Shown: piece by piece, positions 1-6,647 of the stretch
Numbering within the stretch: position 1 is the first letter of the stretch
Layout of the letters: each line of letters starts with the position of its first letter
From: Alphaproteobacteria bacterium
GTDB lineage: Bacteria; Pseudomonadota; Alphaproteobacteria; Micropepsales; Micropepsaceae
Direction of reading: 5' to 3'
NCBI GenBank assembly: GCA_020852655.1
Contig: JADZAI010000106.1
Location: 62,001 to 126,000, forward strand
DNA length: 64,000 nt
Position numbers and translations under genes: made by a program
The notes under the pieces: model-generated
What the model was told of the DNA's origin: nothing
The model's database searches: none
Seen by the model: only the letters and a program-made list of their open reading frames with translations

Positions 1-466
1 GGGACAGCACCTGTTGGGGTGTCCGCCAAAACTTCGCCAACAGGTCAGCCTTCTTGTACTCATCCCGTAGCTGATCCATCGCCGTAGCGCGCGCATCCTT
101 GCTGATCGCGGTGACACGGGTGCGATCATCCGAAATGTCTTTGCTGATGATCCGTTCGGCATCGCCTTTCGAGGTGAGGCCCAAGCCTGCAATGCGGTCA
201 CGGATTGAACGCTCAGAGCGCTCCAACTCCTTCAGCCCGGCATCGATGTGCTGCTTGATCGTGTCGGCCTTCGACTGGGCGGACGCAGCAATTGCGTCGA
301 GGTTACTGCTGTCAAAGCCTTCGAGGCCAACCAGCACTTCCAACTGCGGGTCCGAATTGACTGCCAGGTCTTCAAGCGTCACTGAGCGCATCGGCTCCGG
401 TGTCGCGGCAGGGTCTTCCGCTTCGCGGGCGGCGACGCCCGCAGCTATCTTATCCGTCGTACTCAT
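1..466 (-). CDS. Hypothetical phage-region protein, 3' end beyond window edge
   Basis: The minus-strand frame is open from the ATG at 466 to the left edge, so only about 155 N-terminal residues are seen and no stop. I chose this ATG over the one six bases upstream (472) because a GGGAG Shine-Dalgarno-like run sits about seven bases before it. The protein begins MSTTDKIAAGVAARE and is rich in charged residues, with a helical, probably coiled-coil stretch around residues 60-150 (IKQHIDAGLKELERSERSIR). I recognise no family. It is the fourth gene of a minus-strand series that starts with a terminase small-subunit-like gene, so a structural or packaging role is a guess from context only. Confidence 0.6.
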   Translation of the reverse strand, partial: MSTTDKIAAGVAAREAEDPAATPEPMRSVTLEDLAVNSDPQLEVLVGLEGFDSSNLDAIAASAQSKADTIKQHIDAGLKELERSERSIRDRIAGLGLTSKGDAERIISKDISDDRTRVTAISKDARATAMDQLRDEYKKADLLAKFWRTPQQVLS

Positions 467-696
467 GTTCATGCTCCCGTCCAATCGAGATTTCCGTCGA
501 TGTGCGAGAGTGGACACAGAACCTCTCCGGCGGGCTCCCGCCCGTGCTCCGGCGACTTCACAGTCAATTGGAGGACCAACCAATGGAAGTATCACACTCA
601 CCACCGGCCGGAGGGTCCATACCGCACGCTGTGAATTTGGACCGGCTGCCGAGGAAGGGATGCCCCACAAATGGCAGCTTGGCTTTAACCACGCGG
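467..696. other. Intergenic gap in phage-type gene series, small hairpin
   Basis: This 230-base gap separates two minus-strand genes. It holds a short GC hairpin (GGCGGG at 529-534 against CCCGCC at 537-542). A 42-codon plus-strand ORF at 583-711 has a good GGAGG ribosome-binding site eight bases before its ATG, but it runs against all neighbours and overlaps the end of the gene at 697; I do not call it a gene. Confidence 0.4.
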
Positions 697-1101
697 CTAT
701 GCCGCCTTTAGCTCTCTCGCGGCTCGCCGTTCGGCCAAGGCTTCCAGATTCGCGCGCTTCTTCGCTTCGGCCGCTTGGTGCTCTTGCTCATCGAGTTTGC
801 AGCTAAGCGTTCGTGTATTCCGTTCCATAGTGATGGCACGGCGTCTCACGCGCTCCACCTCTTCGCCCGCGCCCGCACAGACAAATTCGAGGTGTTTACG
901 CCACGGGCCGCGTTCCGCCAAAAGCAAGCGCTTCGCTGACTTGCGCTCCGATGCAGAAGCGAACTCCGGCCGGATGGTCCCGTGGCGGCCGGGCACTTCG
1001 ATGCCGGGAAACGCGTCGGTGAAAGCGCGTATGAGCACCGCTAGCCACAGGCGGCGCTCCGGTGAGGCGTGCGGCTCTTCGCCGTAGGTGACCGGGTGCA
1101 T
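697..1101 (-). CDS. Hypothetical protein in phage-type gene series
   Basis: This 134-residue protein begins MHPVTYGEEPHASPERRLW. The start at 1101 lies four bases after the stop of the preceding gene, which favours it over an upstream GTG at 1140 that would overlap that gene. The first half looks globular, with LWLAVLIRAFTDAFPG near the N terminus; the C-terminal third is strongly charged and helical (EEVERVRRRAITMERN, then Glu/Ala/Arg-rich). No domain is recognised. Tight packing with the terminase-like gene and its follower suggests co-transcription in a packaging or late-gene module. Confidence 0.55.
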   Translation of the reverse strand: MHPVTYGEEPHASPERRLWLAVLIRAFTDAFPGIEVPGRHGTIRPEFASASERKSAKRLLLAERGPWRKHLEFVCAGAGEEVERVRRRAITMERNTRTLSCKLDEQEHQAAEAKKRANLEALAERRAARELKAA

Positions 1102-1105
1102 GGCT

Positions 1106-1474
1106 CTAGACCCGGACCACACCCCAAGCCGGTGCGTCACCTTCGGCGTCGCGTTCTTGTTCGCGATTTTTCTCCGGCAGGGCGTTGCTGTGCTCGGCGT
1201 TGAAGGCCCGTTCGCGTTCTAGCTGCTGAGCGAGCGCCTCAAGTGACTGCTGTTCCCAGTGTTCCTCAGCCGCTCTTTGGCCAGCCGGACTCTTCGGTGA
1301 GTATGTGGCAATGCCGATAGCCGGAGCATATGCCACTTCATCTGGCCTTAGGCCGTACGCCGTTGCGTCCCGCGCCAGTGTTTCCATGGCACCGAGGGCA
1401 TACAGGACCATCGTCGGGTTCTCGCCTGTAGTAGCCGTTGCGGCGTGGGCCTTTGGCTGTCGTCTACCCGCCAT
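1106..1474 (-). CDS. Hypothetical protein, translationally coupled to terminase-like gene
   Basis: The ATG at 1474 sits inside the last codons of the upstream gene (11-base overlap) and has a GAGG ribosome-binding site about seven bases upstream within that gene, a standard coupling arrangement. The 122-residue product starts MAGRRQPKAHAATATTGENP, with a basic, probably disordered N terminus, then a helical segment (TMVLYALGAMETLARDA) and a charged C terminus rich in Glu and Gln. I do not recognise a family. Coupling to the small-terminase-like protein suggests the two act together or are needed in fixed ratio. Confidence 0.55.
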   Translation of the reverse strand: MAGRRQPKAHAATATTGENPTMVLYALGAMETLARDATAYGLRPDEVAYAPAIGIATYSPKSPAGQRAAEEHWEQQSLEALAQQLERERAFNAEHSNALPEKNREQERDAEGDAPAWGVVRV

Positions 1475-2117
1475 CGTCAACCTCCATGGCTTCGAACTCT
1501 GCGTCTTCAATGTCGTCTTCGGCGAACGGCGCGGGCAGTGCGCGATTGTCGGAGATCGTTTCCAAGACAGCCTTCAACTGCCTTCGCTGATCCGGGCTAA
1601 GGCGGTTCACGTCGTTGAGGCTGATCGGAACAGCGGCATGGGTATGGCTGTGCTGCACCTCGCCGGTGATGGCGACTTCCTTCCGGTCACCGTAGGTCTC
1701 CGGAAGTCGGCGGCTGAGCATGAAGGCCAGCAGCTTGTTGTCGAAAACCTTCTTGCTTCCGGTGATCTCACCGCGCCAGACGATGGGCTCATCCATGCCG
1801 TTCACCGCGCGGTCCATCGCGACCTTTTCGAGACGGCTCAGCGCTTTCTGAAGCGCGGCTTCCTGACGAGCGGCGAAGACTCCGTCCCTACGCGCCAAGC
1901 TGGCAAACGTAGCGTTGGCCGAAGTGCCATCGCTCAGATGCGGCAATACGGCCAATGCCGCCCATGCCTTTACGCCGGTTTCGGCGAGAACCTCCAAGTA
2001 GGCTTCGATGATCGCAGGCGTCAGCTTCCTGCGACGGATCACACCAAGTGGAAGTCCATCCGGTACAGCGTCGGCATGATGTCGGGCCTTGCGAAGGCCC
2101 CGAGAGGGAGTGGTCAT
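1464..2117 (-). CDS. Terminase small-subunit-like phage protein
   Basis: A 217-residue protein with the layout of phage small terminase-like proteins common in alphaproteobacterial prophages: an N-terminal helical DNA-binding segment (LTPAIIEAYLEVLAETG, then NATFASLARRDGVF, residues about 32-80), a helical stretch with EKVAMDRAVNGMDEPI, and the segment FDNKLLAFMLSRRLPETYGD that typically marks this family. Small terminase subunits bind phage DNA at pac or cos sites and hand it to the large subunit. No large subunit lies next to it inside the window; it may lie beyond the left edge or be absent, as in satellites that redirect helper packaging. It is the first gene of the minus-strand phage module. 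The family call rests on pattern recognition, not on a search. Confidence 0.6.
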   Translation of the reverse strand: MTTPSRGLRKARHHADAVPDGLPLGVIRRRKLTPAIIEAYLEVLAETGVKAWAALAVLPHLSDGTSANATFASLARRDGVFAARQEAALQKALSRLEKVAMDRAVNGMDEPIVWRGEITGSKKVFDNKLLAFMLSRRLPETYGDRKEVAITGEVQHSHTHAAVPISLNDVNRLSPDQRRQLKAVLETISDNRALPAPFAEDDIEDAEFEAMEVDDGG

Positions 2118-2576
2118 GCCGCCATGTATGGCGAGAGATGCCGATGGCTAGGACCGCATAAATGCACGCTTGGTGCTTCGTGTGCCGGGATTGCCCTAGT
2201 GACACACCGGCAACCACTAAGCTTGCCGCCGCTGTCAAATAATCCGTAGGCTGATGGTCACCGGGCTTCAGTGGGGAGGGGGTCGGGGGCCGCCCCGTTA
2301 TGCGCAATTGGGACATGCCCTCCCCGGCCTTCTCGATCCCGGCCATCGCTGAGCGCCGACATGGCCTTGCAGGCGAGCGATGACGTGCAGGCGCGTTGCC
2401 ATTCGAGCTAGCGCACACGTGCATACGAGCGTCCACGCGAGAGGATCAGCGAGCGCGGCCTACCAGATGTAGTGCAACGGCTTAGATCAAGGGTGCCTGT
2501 GACGCACTAGGCCAGCCGGTGCCTGCATGAATGCGTTGATTTTGTTGGGTTTCGACGCATGCCGGGCGGCAAGCTC

Positions 2577-2595
2577 GACTGATACGAAATCAGTC
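2577..2595. repeat. Small inverted repeat GACTGAT / ATCAGTC
   Basis: GACTGAT (2577-2583) and ATCAGTC (2589-2595) form a perfect 7-bp inverted repeat around a five-base loop. ATCAGTCAAGC recurs once more at about 2697. It could be an operator or a fold; no poly-T follows, so it is not a clear terminator. Confidence 0.45.
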
Positions 2596-2988
2596 AAGCT
2601 CATGAAGGCGCGCAGATCGGACGCGTTGAAGGCGGGGCGGAGCGATCTCGACGCGGACGCGACGCGAGACACGGCTAGGTGCGCGCACGATCGCGAGATC
2701 AGTCAAGCCCAAGGCTGACTCGCGCGTGGTTTCAATTACGGGGGTTGCAGCGAGCGGCCCGCCTCACGGCCGATCCTGCCTCGCTTGTCATTCGACTAAC
2801 GCAGAAACGCATTGTGATGCTCGTGAGCAGCTAAGGCATGCTCGGCATCTCTATCGAACCTGAGAAGCGATGCGATGGCGCTACCCGGCCCACCCGGAGC
2901 GGCTTAAGGCATAACGCGCGCCCTGCCCTCGCCTACGGTCTCAGACGCCATGAGCGCCCATGCACATGCGCTTTCAGGGTCATTGCTA

Positions 2989-3021
2989 GGGGCAGTCCCC
3001 TCATCGTCGGGGCAGTGCCCC
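2989..3021. repeat. Paired GC-rich palindromes with 20-bp period
   Basis: GGGGCAGTCCCC (2989-3000) and GGGGCAGTGCCCC (3009-3021) start 20 bp apart; the second is a perfect palindrome around one central base. Two near-identical palindromes at two helical turns look like a binding site for a dimeric protein. Function unknown. Confidence 0.45.
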
Positions 3022-3141
3022 TTACCGAACTGCGCCGATAGGTTAGCCCCCAGCATCTGCCCCCTGATGACCGTAGTCCCCGCTTGTCCGCCATAAGTGT
3101 TCTGATGGACTCCAGCAGAGCCAGCCTTCGGGAATTTTCGG

Positions 3142-3348
3142 TTGGTAAGTACGGGTTGGTAAATCTCCCCCTTAAGGGGGAGAGATTTCTTACCAAGAGC
3201 CCGCCGATGAGCTTGGTAGAAATTGCTTGGTAACTTACCAAGCGCGGAAAACAGGGAAATTTGGCCGTTGGTAGGATTCGGTTTGTAGCTTACCAAGGCT
3301 TGGTAGCCCTTCTTACCAAGCGCCGTTTCTACCAAGCATTCTTACCAA
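3142..3348. repeat. Cluster of twelve TTGGTA/TACCAA motifs around a palindrome
   Basis: Six copies read TTGGTA (starting at 3142, 3156, 3213, 3227, 3268, 3300) and six read TACCAA (starting at 3191, 3236, 3291, 3314, 3330, 3343). Several pair into palindromes, notably the perfect one at 3225-3243 (CTTGGTAA, C, TTACCAAG) and one at 3288-3307. A perfect 14-base palindrome CCCCCTTAAGGGGG (3167-3180) is flanked by AAATCT and AGATTT and then by TTGGTAA and TTACCAA, making a nested inverted repeat. The density resembles iterons of a replication origin or a cooperative operator; a terminase recognition site is also possible because a small-terminase-like gene lies about 1 kb away. Confidence 0.7.
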
Positions 3349-3475
3349 CGGCCGGGCACCTTCCGGATCGGGCGGAAATGCCCTCCCCCATTTTTGACAG
3401 GCGAGGCAAGCCGGCGCTCGGGCGCTTCTACATCATGGCGGCAGAACTCGTTGAGATTGCGATCCGCTCGCCCTC

Positions 3476-4255
3476 TCATGCGGTGAAAGTTCCATCCGGT
3501 TGAAGGGTGTCGAGGCGGTGAAAGTCTATGCAGGCAAACGAGGCGCTGCCTTCGTGAATAACGCCCGCCAGTTGGAATGAAGGCGAAACGGGGCCGCCGA
3601 AAACGCGCAACGCTGGGCCACCGCTCATTCCGTTGAACGGGAAATTCGGAGGTATCATCCCATCCGTGCCTGCTATTCCAACTGAAAAGGCAGGATCAAT
3701 GACGCAGCGAAAATAAGGGTCCCGGGCGTCTGCGGATTGTGTTGGGTTGATGCCTCCAACGAACCCAAAGGAGAAATCGAGTTCGGCGAGCTGCTCCCGA
3801 GATTCGCCGGGGAAACCGCCGAACAGAATTCTATCGCCCTTCACGACGTTGTGGGACGGCCACACATCTAGCGCGACCTTAGGCGCTTCGTCGCCAATCT
3901 CAGCTAGGTCGCGCGCTGTCAGTTCGAAGCTCGCAATATCCCGCCCGAGACTTCGCCCGATCACCCTTTGGCTGAGATCAACCTGTAAGTTTCCAAACTG
4001 GCAATTTACCGCGTCAATTGATGCACGAGCCGCCTCATATCCCTCCACGACATGTTTCGCGGTGATCCCCAATAGTCGTGTGCCCGTTTGGACAACGAAG
4101 CCAGTGCCGCCATCGAAGCAGAGCTTTCGATTTTCGTTGCGCCATGTCCATCCAACCGGGAAAGACGCGTTCTTTATGAGTTCGATCTGAGCAAAGGAAA
4201 ATGGCCCCCCAGCCAGTTCGATAGCCTGAGCCTGAGAGAGCATCTGAGTGGTCAT
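3476..4255 (-). CDS. Trypsin-like serine protease of the DprA operon
   Basis: A 259-residue protein with the trypsin-like (S1/HtrA-type) triad visible in order: His68 in GITAKHVVEG, Asp106 in GRDIASFEL and Ser211 in FNGMSGGPAL. The oxyanion-forming GMSGGP motif is intact, so an active protease is expected. No signal peptide or PDZ domain is seen, so it is likely cytosolic; the N-terminal 45 residues may be regulatory. It is the last gene of a four-gene minus-strand operon, 11 bases after the small membrane-protein gene. In known bacterial conflict systems, trypsin-like domains serve as effectors switched on by a sensor; that role here is inference from gene order. The target is unknown. Confidence 0.8.
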   Translation of the reverse strand: MTTQMLSQAQAIELAGGPFSFAQIELIKNASFPVGWTWRNENRKLCFDGGTGFVVQTGTRLLGITAKHVVEGYEAARASIDAVNCQFGNLQVDLSQRVIGRSLGRDIASFELTARDLAEIGDEAPKVALDVWPSHNVVKGDRILFGGFPGESREQLAELDFSFGFVGGINPTQSADARDPYFRCVIDPAFSVGIAGTDGMIPPNFPFNGMSGGPALRVFGGPVSPSFQLAGVIHEGSASFACIDFHRLDTLQPDGTFTA

Positions 4256-4266
4256 AGTCCATTATA

Positions 4267-4440
4267 TCACAACGGCGAAGGCCGTCCTGAGACGATGACG
4301 TAGACAGCGACGATGAGCCAAGCCACGGCGATTGACGCCGGAAGGTAAGCGAACCAACCCATGTCTAGAGCACGGCAGAGATAGGCCAGTGCTGCCCCTA
4401 CCGCACAGAGCATCAACGGTCGGGCTGGTGAGGCGCGCAT
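4267..4440 (-). CDS. Two-helix small membrane protein of the DprA operon
   Basis: A 57-residue ORF that fills the gap between its neighbours, 6 bases after the phosphoribosyltransferase stop and 11 before the protease start. It encodes two hydrophobic segments, LMLCAVGAALAYLC (about residues 9-22) and YLPASIAVAWLIVAVYVIVS (about 32-51), separated by a short RALDMGWF linker, with a short N-terminal basic stretch. No family is recognised. A small two-helix protein beside a candidate nucleotide-binding sensor is reminiscent of membrane effectors or membrane anchors of defence systems, but the sequence alone does not show which. No strong ribosome-binding site is seen; translation may be coupled to the upstream gene. 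Confidence 0.6.
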   Translation of the reverse strand: MRASPARPLMLCAVGAALAYLCRALDMGWFAYLPASIAVAWLIVAVYVIVSGRPSPL

Positions 4441-4446
4441 TCGCTT

Positions 4447-5115
4447 TCAAAATCCGAAAGACAGGTCTTCAGGCTCTTCTACGTCCTCTTCAAATGTACC
4501 GAGCGACGCCTCCGGCATGTCGCGAACCTGCTTCGACACGGAGAGGATCAACGACACCGCGCCCCCGTGATCGAGGATGTGCTTCCAAGCGCCTTGAACC
4601 GTACTCGCGCTGACAACGACATCCTCAACTATGACTATCGGCCGATTGACTGGCACCTGACCGAGGACCGTCATGTTGTCGTAGCGTGGACGCCATGTCC
4701 TATGGCCGCTTGCCCCTCGCATCTTCTCTTGAGGCGTCTTCCACCTAACTATCGGCGAACAAACCGCACCGTCGCCGAGAGTCGTTGCAATGCGATTGGC
4801 GATCCGGAGCAATCGGCCGCTCGGCTGGGTTCTAACATCCTGATCGTGGCCGGGGATCGGAAGGATGACAGGTGCAGTCAACCTCGCCTGTCTAATGATG
4901 TGCGCCAATGCGTCGCCGCTGTGATCGAGCAACGTGTCCTTGGTGCTGTTTGTGATCGTGAGAGGCCGCTTATTGACCGAAAGCTCAACGCGGCGGGTCT
5001 TGAGATCATCGCCCTTGATGGCTTGCGTGAAGGTTATCCCACGCCACGCTTCGTTGGTTGGCTTAGGGCCGTCTTTCCCGCCCTGATAGTACTTGCAGAC
5101 GTAGAGATGCCGCAC
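4447..5115 (-). CDS. ComF-like phosphoribosyltransferase
   Basis: A 222-residue protein whose C-terminal half has the type I phosphoribosyltransferase PRPP-binding signature, IVIVEDVVVSASTVQG at residues 160-175, matching the hhhhEDhhxSG/A-T pattern. Upstream, VILPIPGHDQD (83-93) followed by a helix resembles the PVPxH segment of ComF-type enzymes. The N terminus lacks the zinc-finger cysteines usual in ComFC. The last 15 residues are acidic (EEDVEEPEDLSF). It follows the DprA-like gene by 16 bases. In transforming bacteria ComFC and DprA act in the same DNA-uptake pathway; DprA plus phosphoribosyltransferase pairs are also, to my recollection, a listed antiphage candidate from phage-satellite hotspots. 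The substrate cannot be deduced. Confidence 0.75.
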   Translation of the reverse strand: MRHLYVCKYYQGGKDGPKPTNEAWRGITFTQAIKGDDLKTRRVELSVNKRPLTITNSTKDTLLDHSGDALAHIIRQARLTAPVILPIPGHDQDVRTQPSGRLLRIANRIATTLGDGAVCSPIVRWKTPQEKMRGASGHRTWRPRYDNMTVLGQVPVNRPIVIVEDVVVSASTVQGAWKHILDHGGAVSLILSVSKQVRDMPEASLGTFEEDVEEPEDLSFGF

Positions 5116-5131
5116 GATCCGACCCTCTCAC

Positions 5132-5893
5132 TCATCGCTTCATAACAGCGTTGAGAATGTCGGACGTGTCGGCCAGCACCTGAGCGCGCTCATACGCTCC
5201 AAGAAAGCGAGCGGGCCACGAAAGGTTGGGATCGCTGGCAACAGCTTTGGTGATGAACAGCCAACGGCCGAGGCGCTGACACTCTGCGGCTTGATGCAAC
5301 GTGCCTGACGTATCTGACGCTTCGATAATGACCGTCGCATCCGATATGGCTGCCATGAGCCGATTACGTGTCGGGAAGTTGGATTGAAACACGCGCTGGC
5401 CGACAGGGAATTGGGAGATCAACAGATGGCGCGAGTAGATGTTTTCTTGGAGCGCGCTGTTTTCGGCCGGGTAAGCCTTGTCGAGCGGCGTTCCTATCAC
5501 AGCGACCGTCTTGCCGCCCGCTTCGATGGCACTGGTGAGTGCATAGGTATCCACGCCCCGCGCGAGCCCAGAAACTACAGCGACGCCTTCGGTGGCGAGT
5601 TCGCGCGCCAGCCGGGATGCGCGGGACGCGCCCGCGTGAGACACGTCACGCGTTCCGACGATGGCGACGCACGGGCGACGTAGGATGTGAATGTCACCGG
5701 CATAGAAGACAGGATGATTGCCCGCCTTGTCGGCAGCAGTCGGCCGCCGGTCGAACAGGTCCATAGTGTGGCCCTGCTCTTCATCATCGAAGCGTTGTGT
5801 GTTGTGGAGCAGTTCGGCGAGGCCGATGCGATGTGTGTTTGACGGTGACGCATACCGCTGCCTTTCGGCAACGGCCGTCGATGCGTACGCCAT
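5132..5893 (-). CDS. DprA/Smf-family DNA-processing-like protein
   Basis: From the ATG at 5893, chosen for its GGGGAG ribosome-binding site, the product has 253 residues. The Rossmann-like Smf domain is clear: CVAIVGTRDVS (75-85), VVSGLARGVDTYA (106-118), GKTVAVIGTPLDKAYP (127-142), FPTRNRLMAAISDATVIIEAS (173-193) and SGT at 196-198. It lacks the N-terminal SAM and C-terminal winged-helix domains of housekeeping DprA, so it is a stand-alone Smf core with a 60-residue N-terminal extension. DprA loads RecA onto single-stranded DNA; stand-alone Smf proteins belong to a wider group of nucleotide-binding Rossmann proteins found in conflict systems. It heads the four-gene operon and probably acts as its sensor, which is inference. 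Confidence 0.8.
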   Translation of the reverse strand: MAYASTAVAERQRYASPSNTHRIGLAELLHNTQRFDDEEQGHTMDLFDRRPTAADKAGNHPVFYAGDIHILRRPCVAIVGTRDVSHAGASRASRLARELATEGVAVVSGLARGVDTYALTSAIEAGGKTVAVIGTPLDKAYPAENSALQENIYSRHLLISQFPVGQRVFQSNFPTRNRLMAAISDATVIIEASDTSGTLHQAAECQRLGRWLFITKAVASDPNLSWPARFLGAYERAQVLADTSDILNAVMKR

Positions 5894-6179
5894 GCGACTC
5901 CCCCGCTTCGCAGAGCGCGGCCGTGTTCCGGGCGGAGCATTCTTCTGGGGCATCTCGTTCAACATAGCCGGGCCTAGACCGCAATCGCTGCCCCGCCTGA
6001 GTCGTGAGACGTTCCCCCCTGCACGCCGGAGTTGGCACACTCCTGCCGCCACATCAGTGATTCTCCACAGCTAAGGCAAGTTCTGTGGACAACTAGAAGT
6101 GCGAAACGACTCACTATTGTCACGGATCGACATATATGTTCCTGTTTCGTTCCTTTTTCAACCTGAAACTGGAACCCCC
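5894..6179. promoter_or_regulatory. Divergent control region between DprA operon and AbiV gene group
   Basis: These 286 bases must hold the promoters of both divergent units. Visible elements are an inverted repeat CCACAG (6065-6070) / CTGTGG (6083-6088), a DnaA-box-like TGTGGACAA at 6084-6092 (reverse complement differs from TTATCCACA by one base), and a match to the phage T7 promoter core at 6106-6117. Upstream in-frame ATGs exist for the DprA frame (up to 6052) but lack ribosome-binding sites. Confidence 0.5.
6106..6119 (+). promoter_or_regulatory. T7-type phage promoter core match
   Basis: ACGACTCACTAT at 6106-6117 equals positions -13 to -2 of the T7 consensus TAATACGACTCACTATAG; G at 6119 matches +1, while -1 (T for A) and most of -17 to -14 do not. 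It points toward the small phage genes and AbiV, with the first start codon 61 bases after the implied start site. It may be chance. Confidence 0.35.
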
Positions 6180-6380
6180 ATGACTGCCGACATCGACGTG
6201 TGGAGAGCCGCCAATCTTTTGGTGAAGCAGCACGGCACCAATGCGCCGGAGCATGCCGCCAAGCGGGCGGAAGAGCTTCTGGCGCAAGGTGCCCGCACCG
6301 GAGCGATCACGATGCAGCGGGTGGCTGATGCTTGTCAGACGCTCGTAAGCGAAGCCGCCCCCGGCTGCGTGAGGCACTAG
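6180..6380 (+). CDS. Small phage-type protein, DUF6961-like
   Basis: A 66-residue protein that begins MTADIDVWRAANLLVKQHG. The W-x-x-A-x-x-hh-x-(K/R)-H-G pattern followed by AxxAxxRAEELLAxGA and a second helix is what I recall of small DUF6961-type proteins in alphaproteobacterial prophages. The start was chosen at the second in-frame ATG because the first (6099) would add a non-helical, unconserved leader. Two bases separate it from the next small gene, so the two are co-transcribed, probably with AbiV downstream. Function unknown. Confidence 0.55.
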   Translation: MTADIDVWRAANLLVKQHGTNAPEHAAKRAEELLAQGARTGAITMQRVADACQTLVSEAAPGCVRH

Positions 6381-6382
6381 CC

Positions 6383-6619
6383 ATGCCGCGCATCACGAAA
6401 GAATTGGTCATGGCCGAAGAGCTTGTGACAAAGATGGGCGAACTATCCATCCCGCATGCGCGTGCAACGGCAGCGAGATACGAGTCTGACCGCTGCATCC
6501 CCGCCGTCCGGCGCTGGCGAGAGGTGGCCGCTTGGTGTGAGGCTATGCAAACACCAAAGGCCGCCGTCAGCGCTACCCCGTCTCGCATTGTAGCGGCGGA
6601 GGAACGACGCGCCGCGTGA
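6383..6619 (+). CDS. Small hypothetical protein
   Basis: A 78-residue basic protein starting MPRITKELVMAEELVTKMGE, two bases after the preceding stop. It is predicted mostly helical with many Ala, Arg and Glu residues and contains RRWREVAAWCEAM. No family recognised. Its position between the DUF6961-like gene and AbiV suggests it belongs to the same transcript. The start could also lie upstream at 6332, but that would overlap the previous gene by 49 bases. Confidence 0.5.
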   Translation: MPRITKELVMAEELVTKMGELSIPHARATAARYESDRCIPAVRRWREVAAWCEAMQTPKAAVSATPSRIVAAEERRAA

Positions 6620-6647
6620 ACTGGAAATCTTTGCCTTTTCAAGACTG

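Larger units (their letters stand above)
2118..3475. other. Long gene-poor stretch with structured repeats
   Basis: No convincing coding region was found across these 1358 bases on either strand; the open frames here (for example minus 2904-3335 and plus 2527-2718) have no recognisable motifs and run through palindromes. The stretch lies between the end of the DprA-to-protease operon and the start of the terminase-like module. It contains a 7-bp hairpin (2577-2595), two GGGGCAGT-type palindromes 20 bp apart (2989-3021), and the dense TTGGTA cluster (3142-3348). Such a layout fits a replication origin, packaging site or multi-site operator. Confidence 0.55.

Noticed and set aside
583-711. A 42-codon plus-strand ORF with a good GGAGG site
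   Set aside because: It opposes all neighbouring genes, overlaps one of them, and has no recognisable features; the site match is likely chance.
2904-3335. A 143-codon minus-strand frame through the TTGGTA array
   Set aside because: Its repeated ALGKK-type residues come from translating the motif array, the frame crosses palindromes, and no family is recognised.
6065-6092. A DnaA-box-like TGTGGACAA with inverted CCACAG as a possible replication origin
   Set aside because: Only one near-consensus box is visible and no AT-rich unwinding region or replication gene lies nearby; kept only as a note in the control region.
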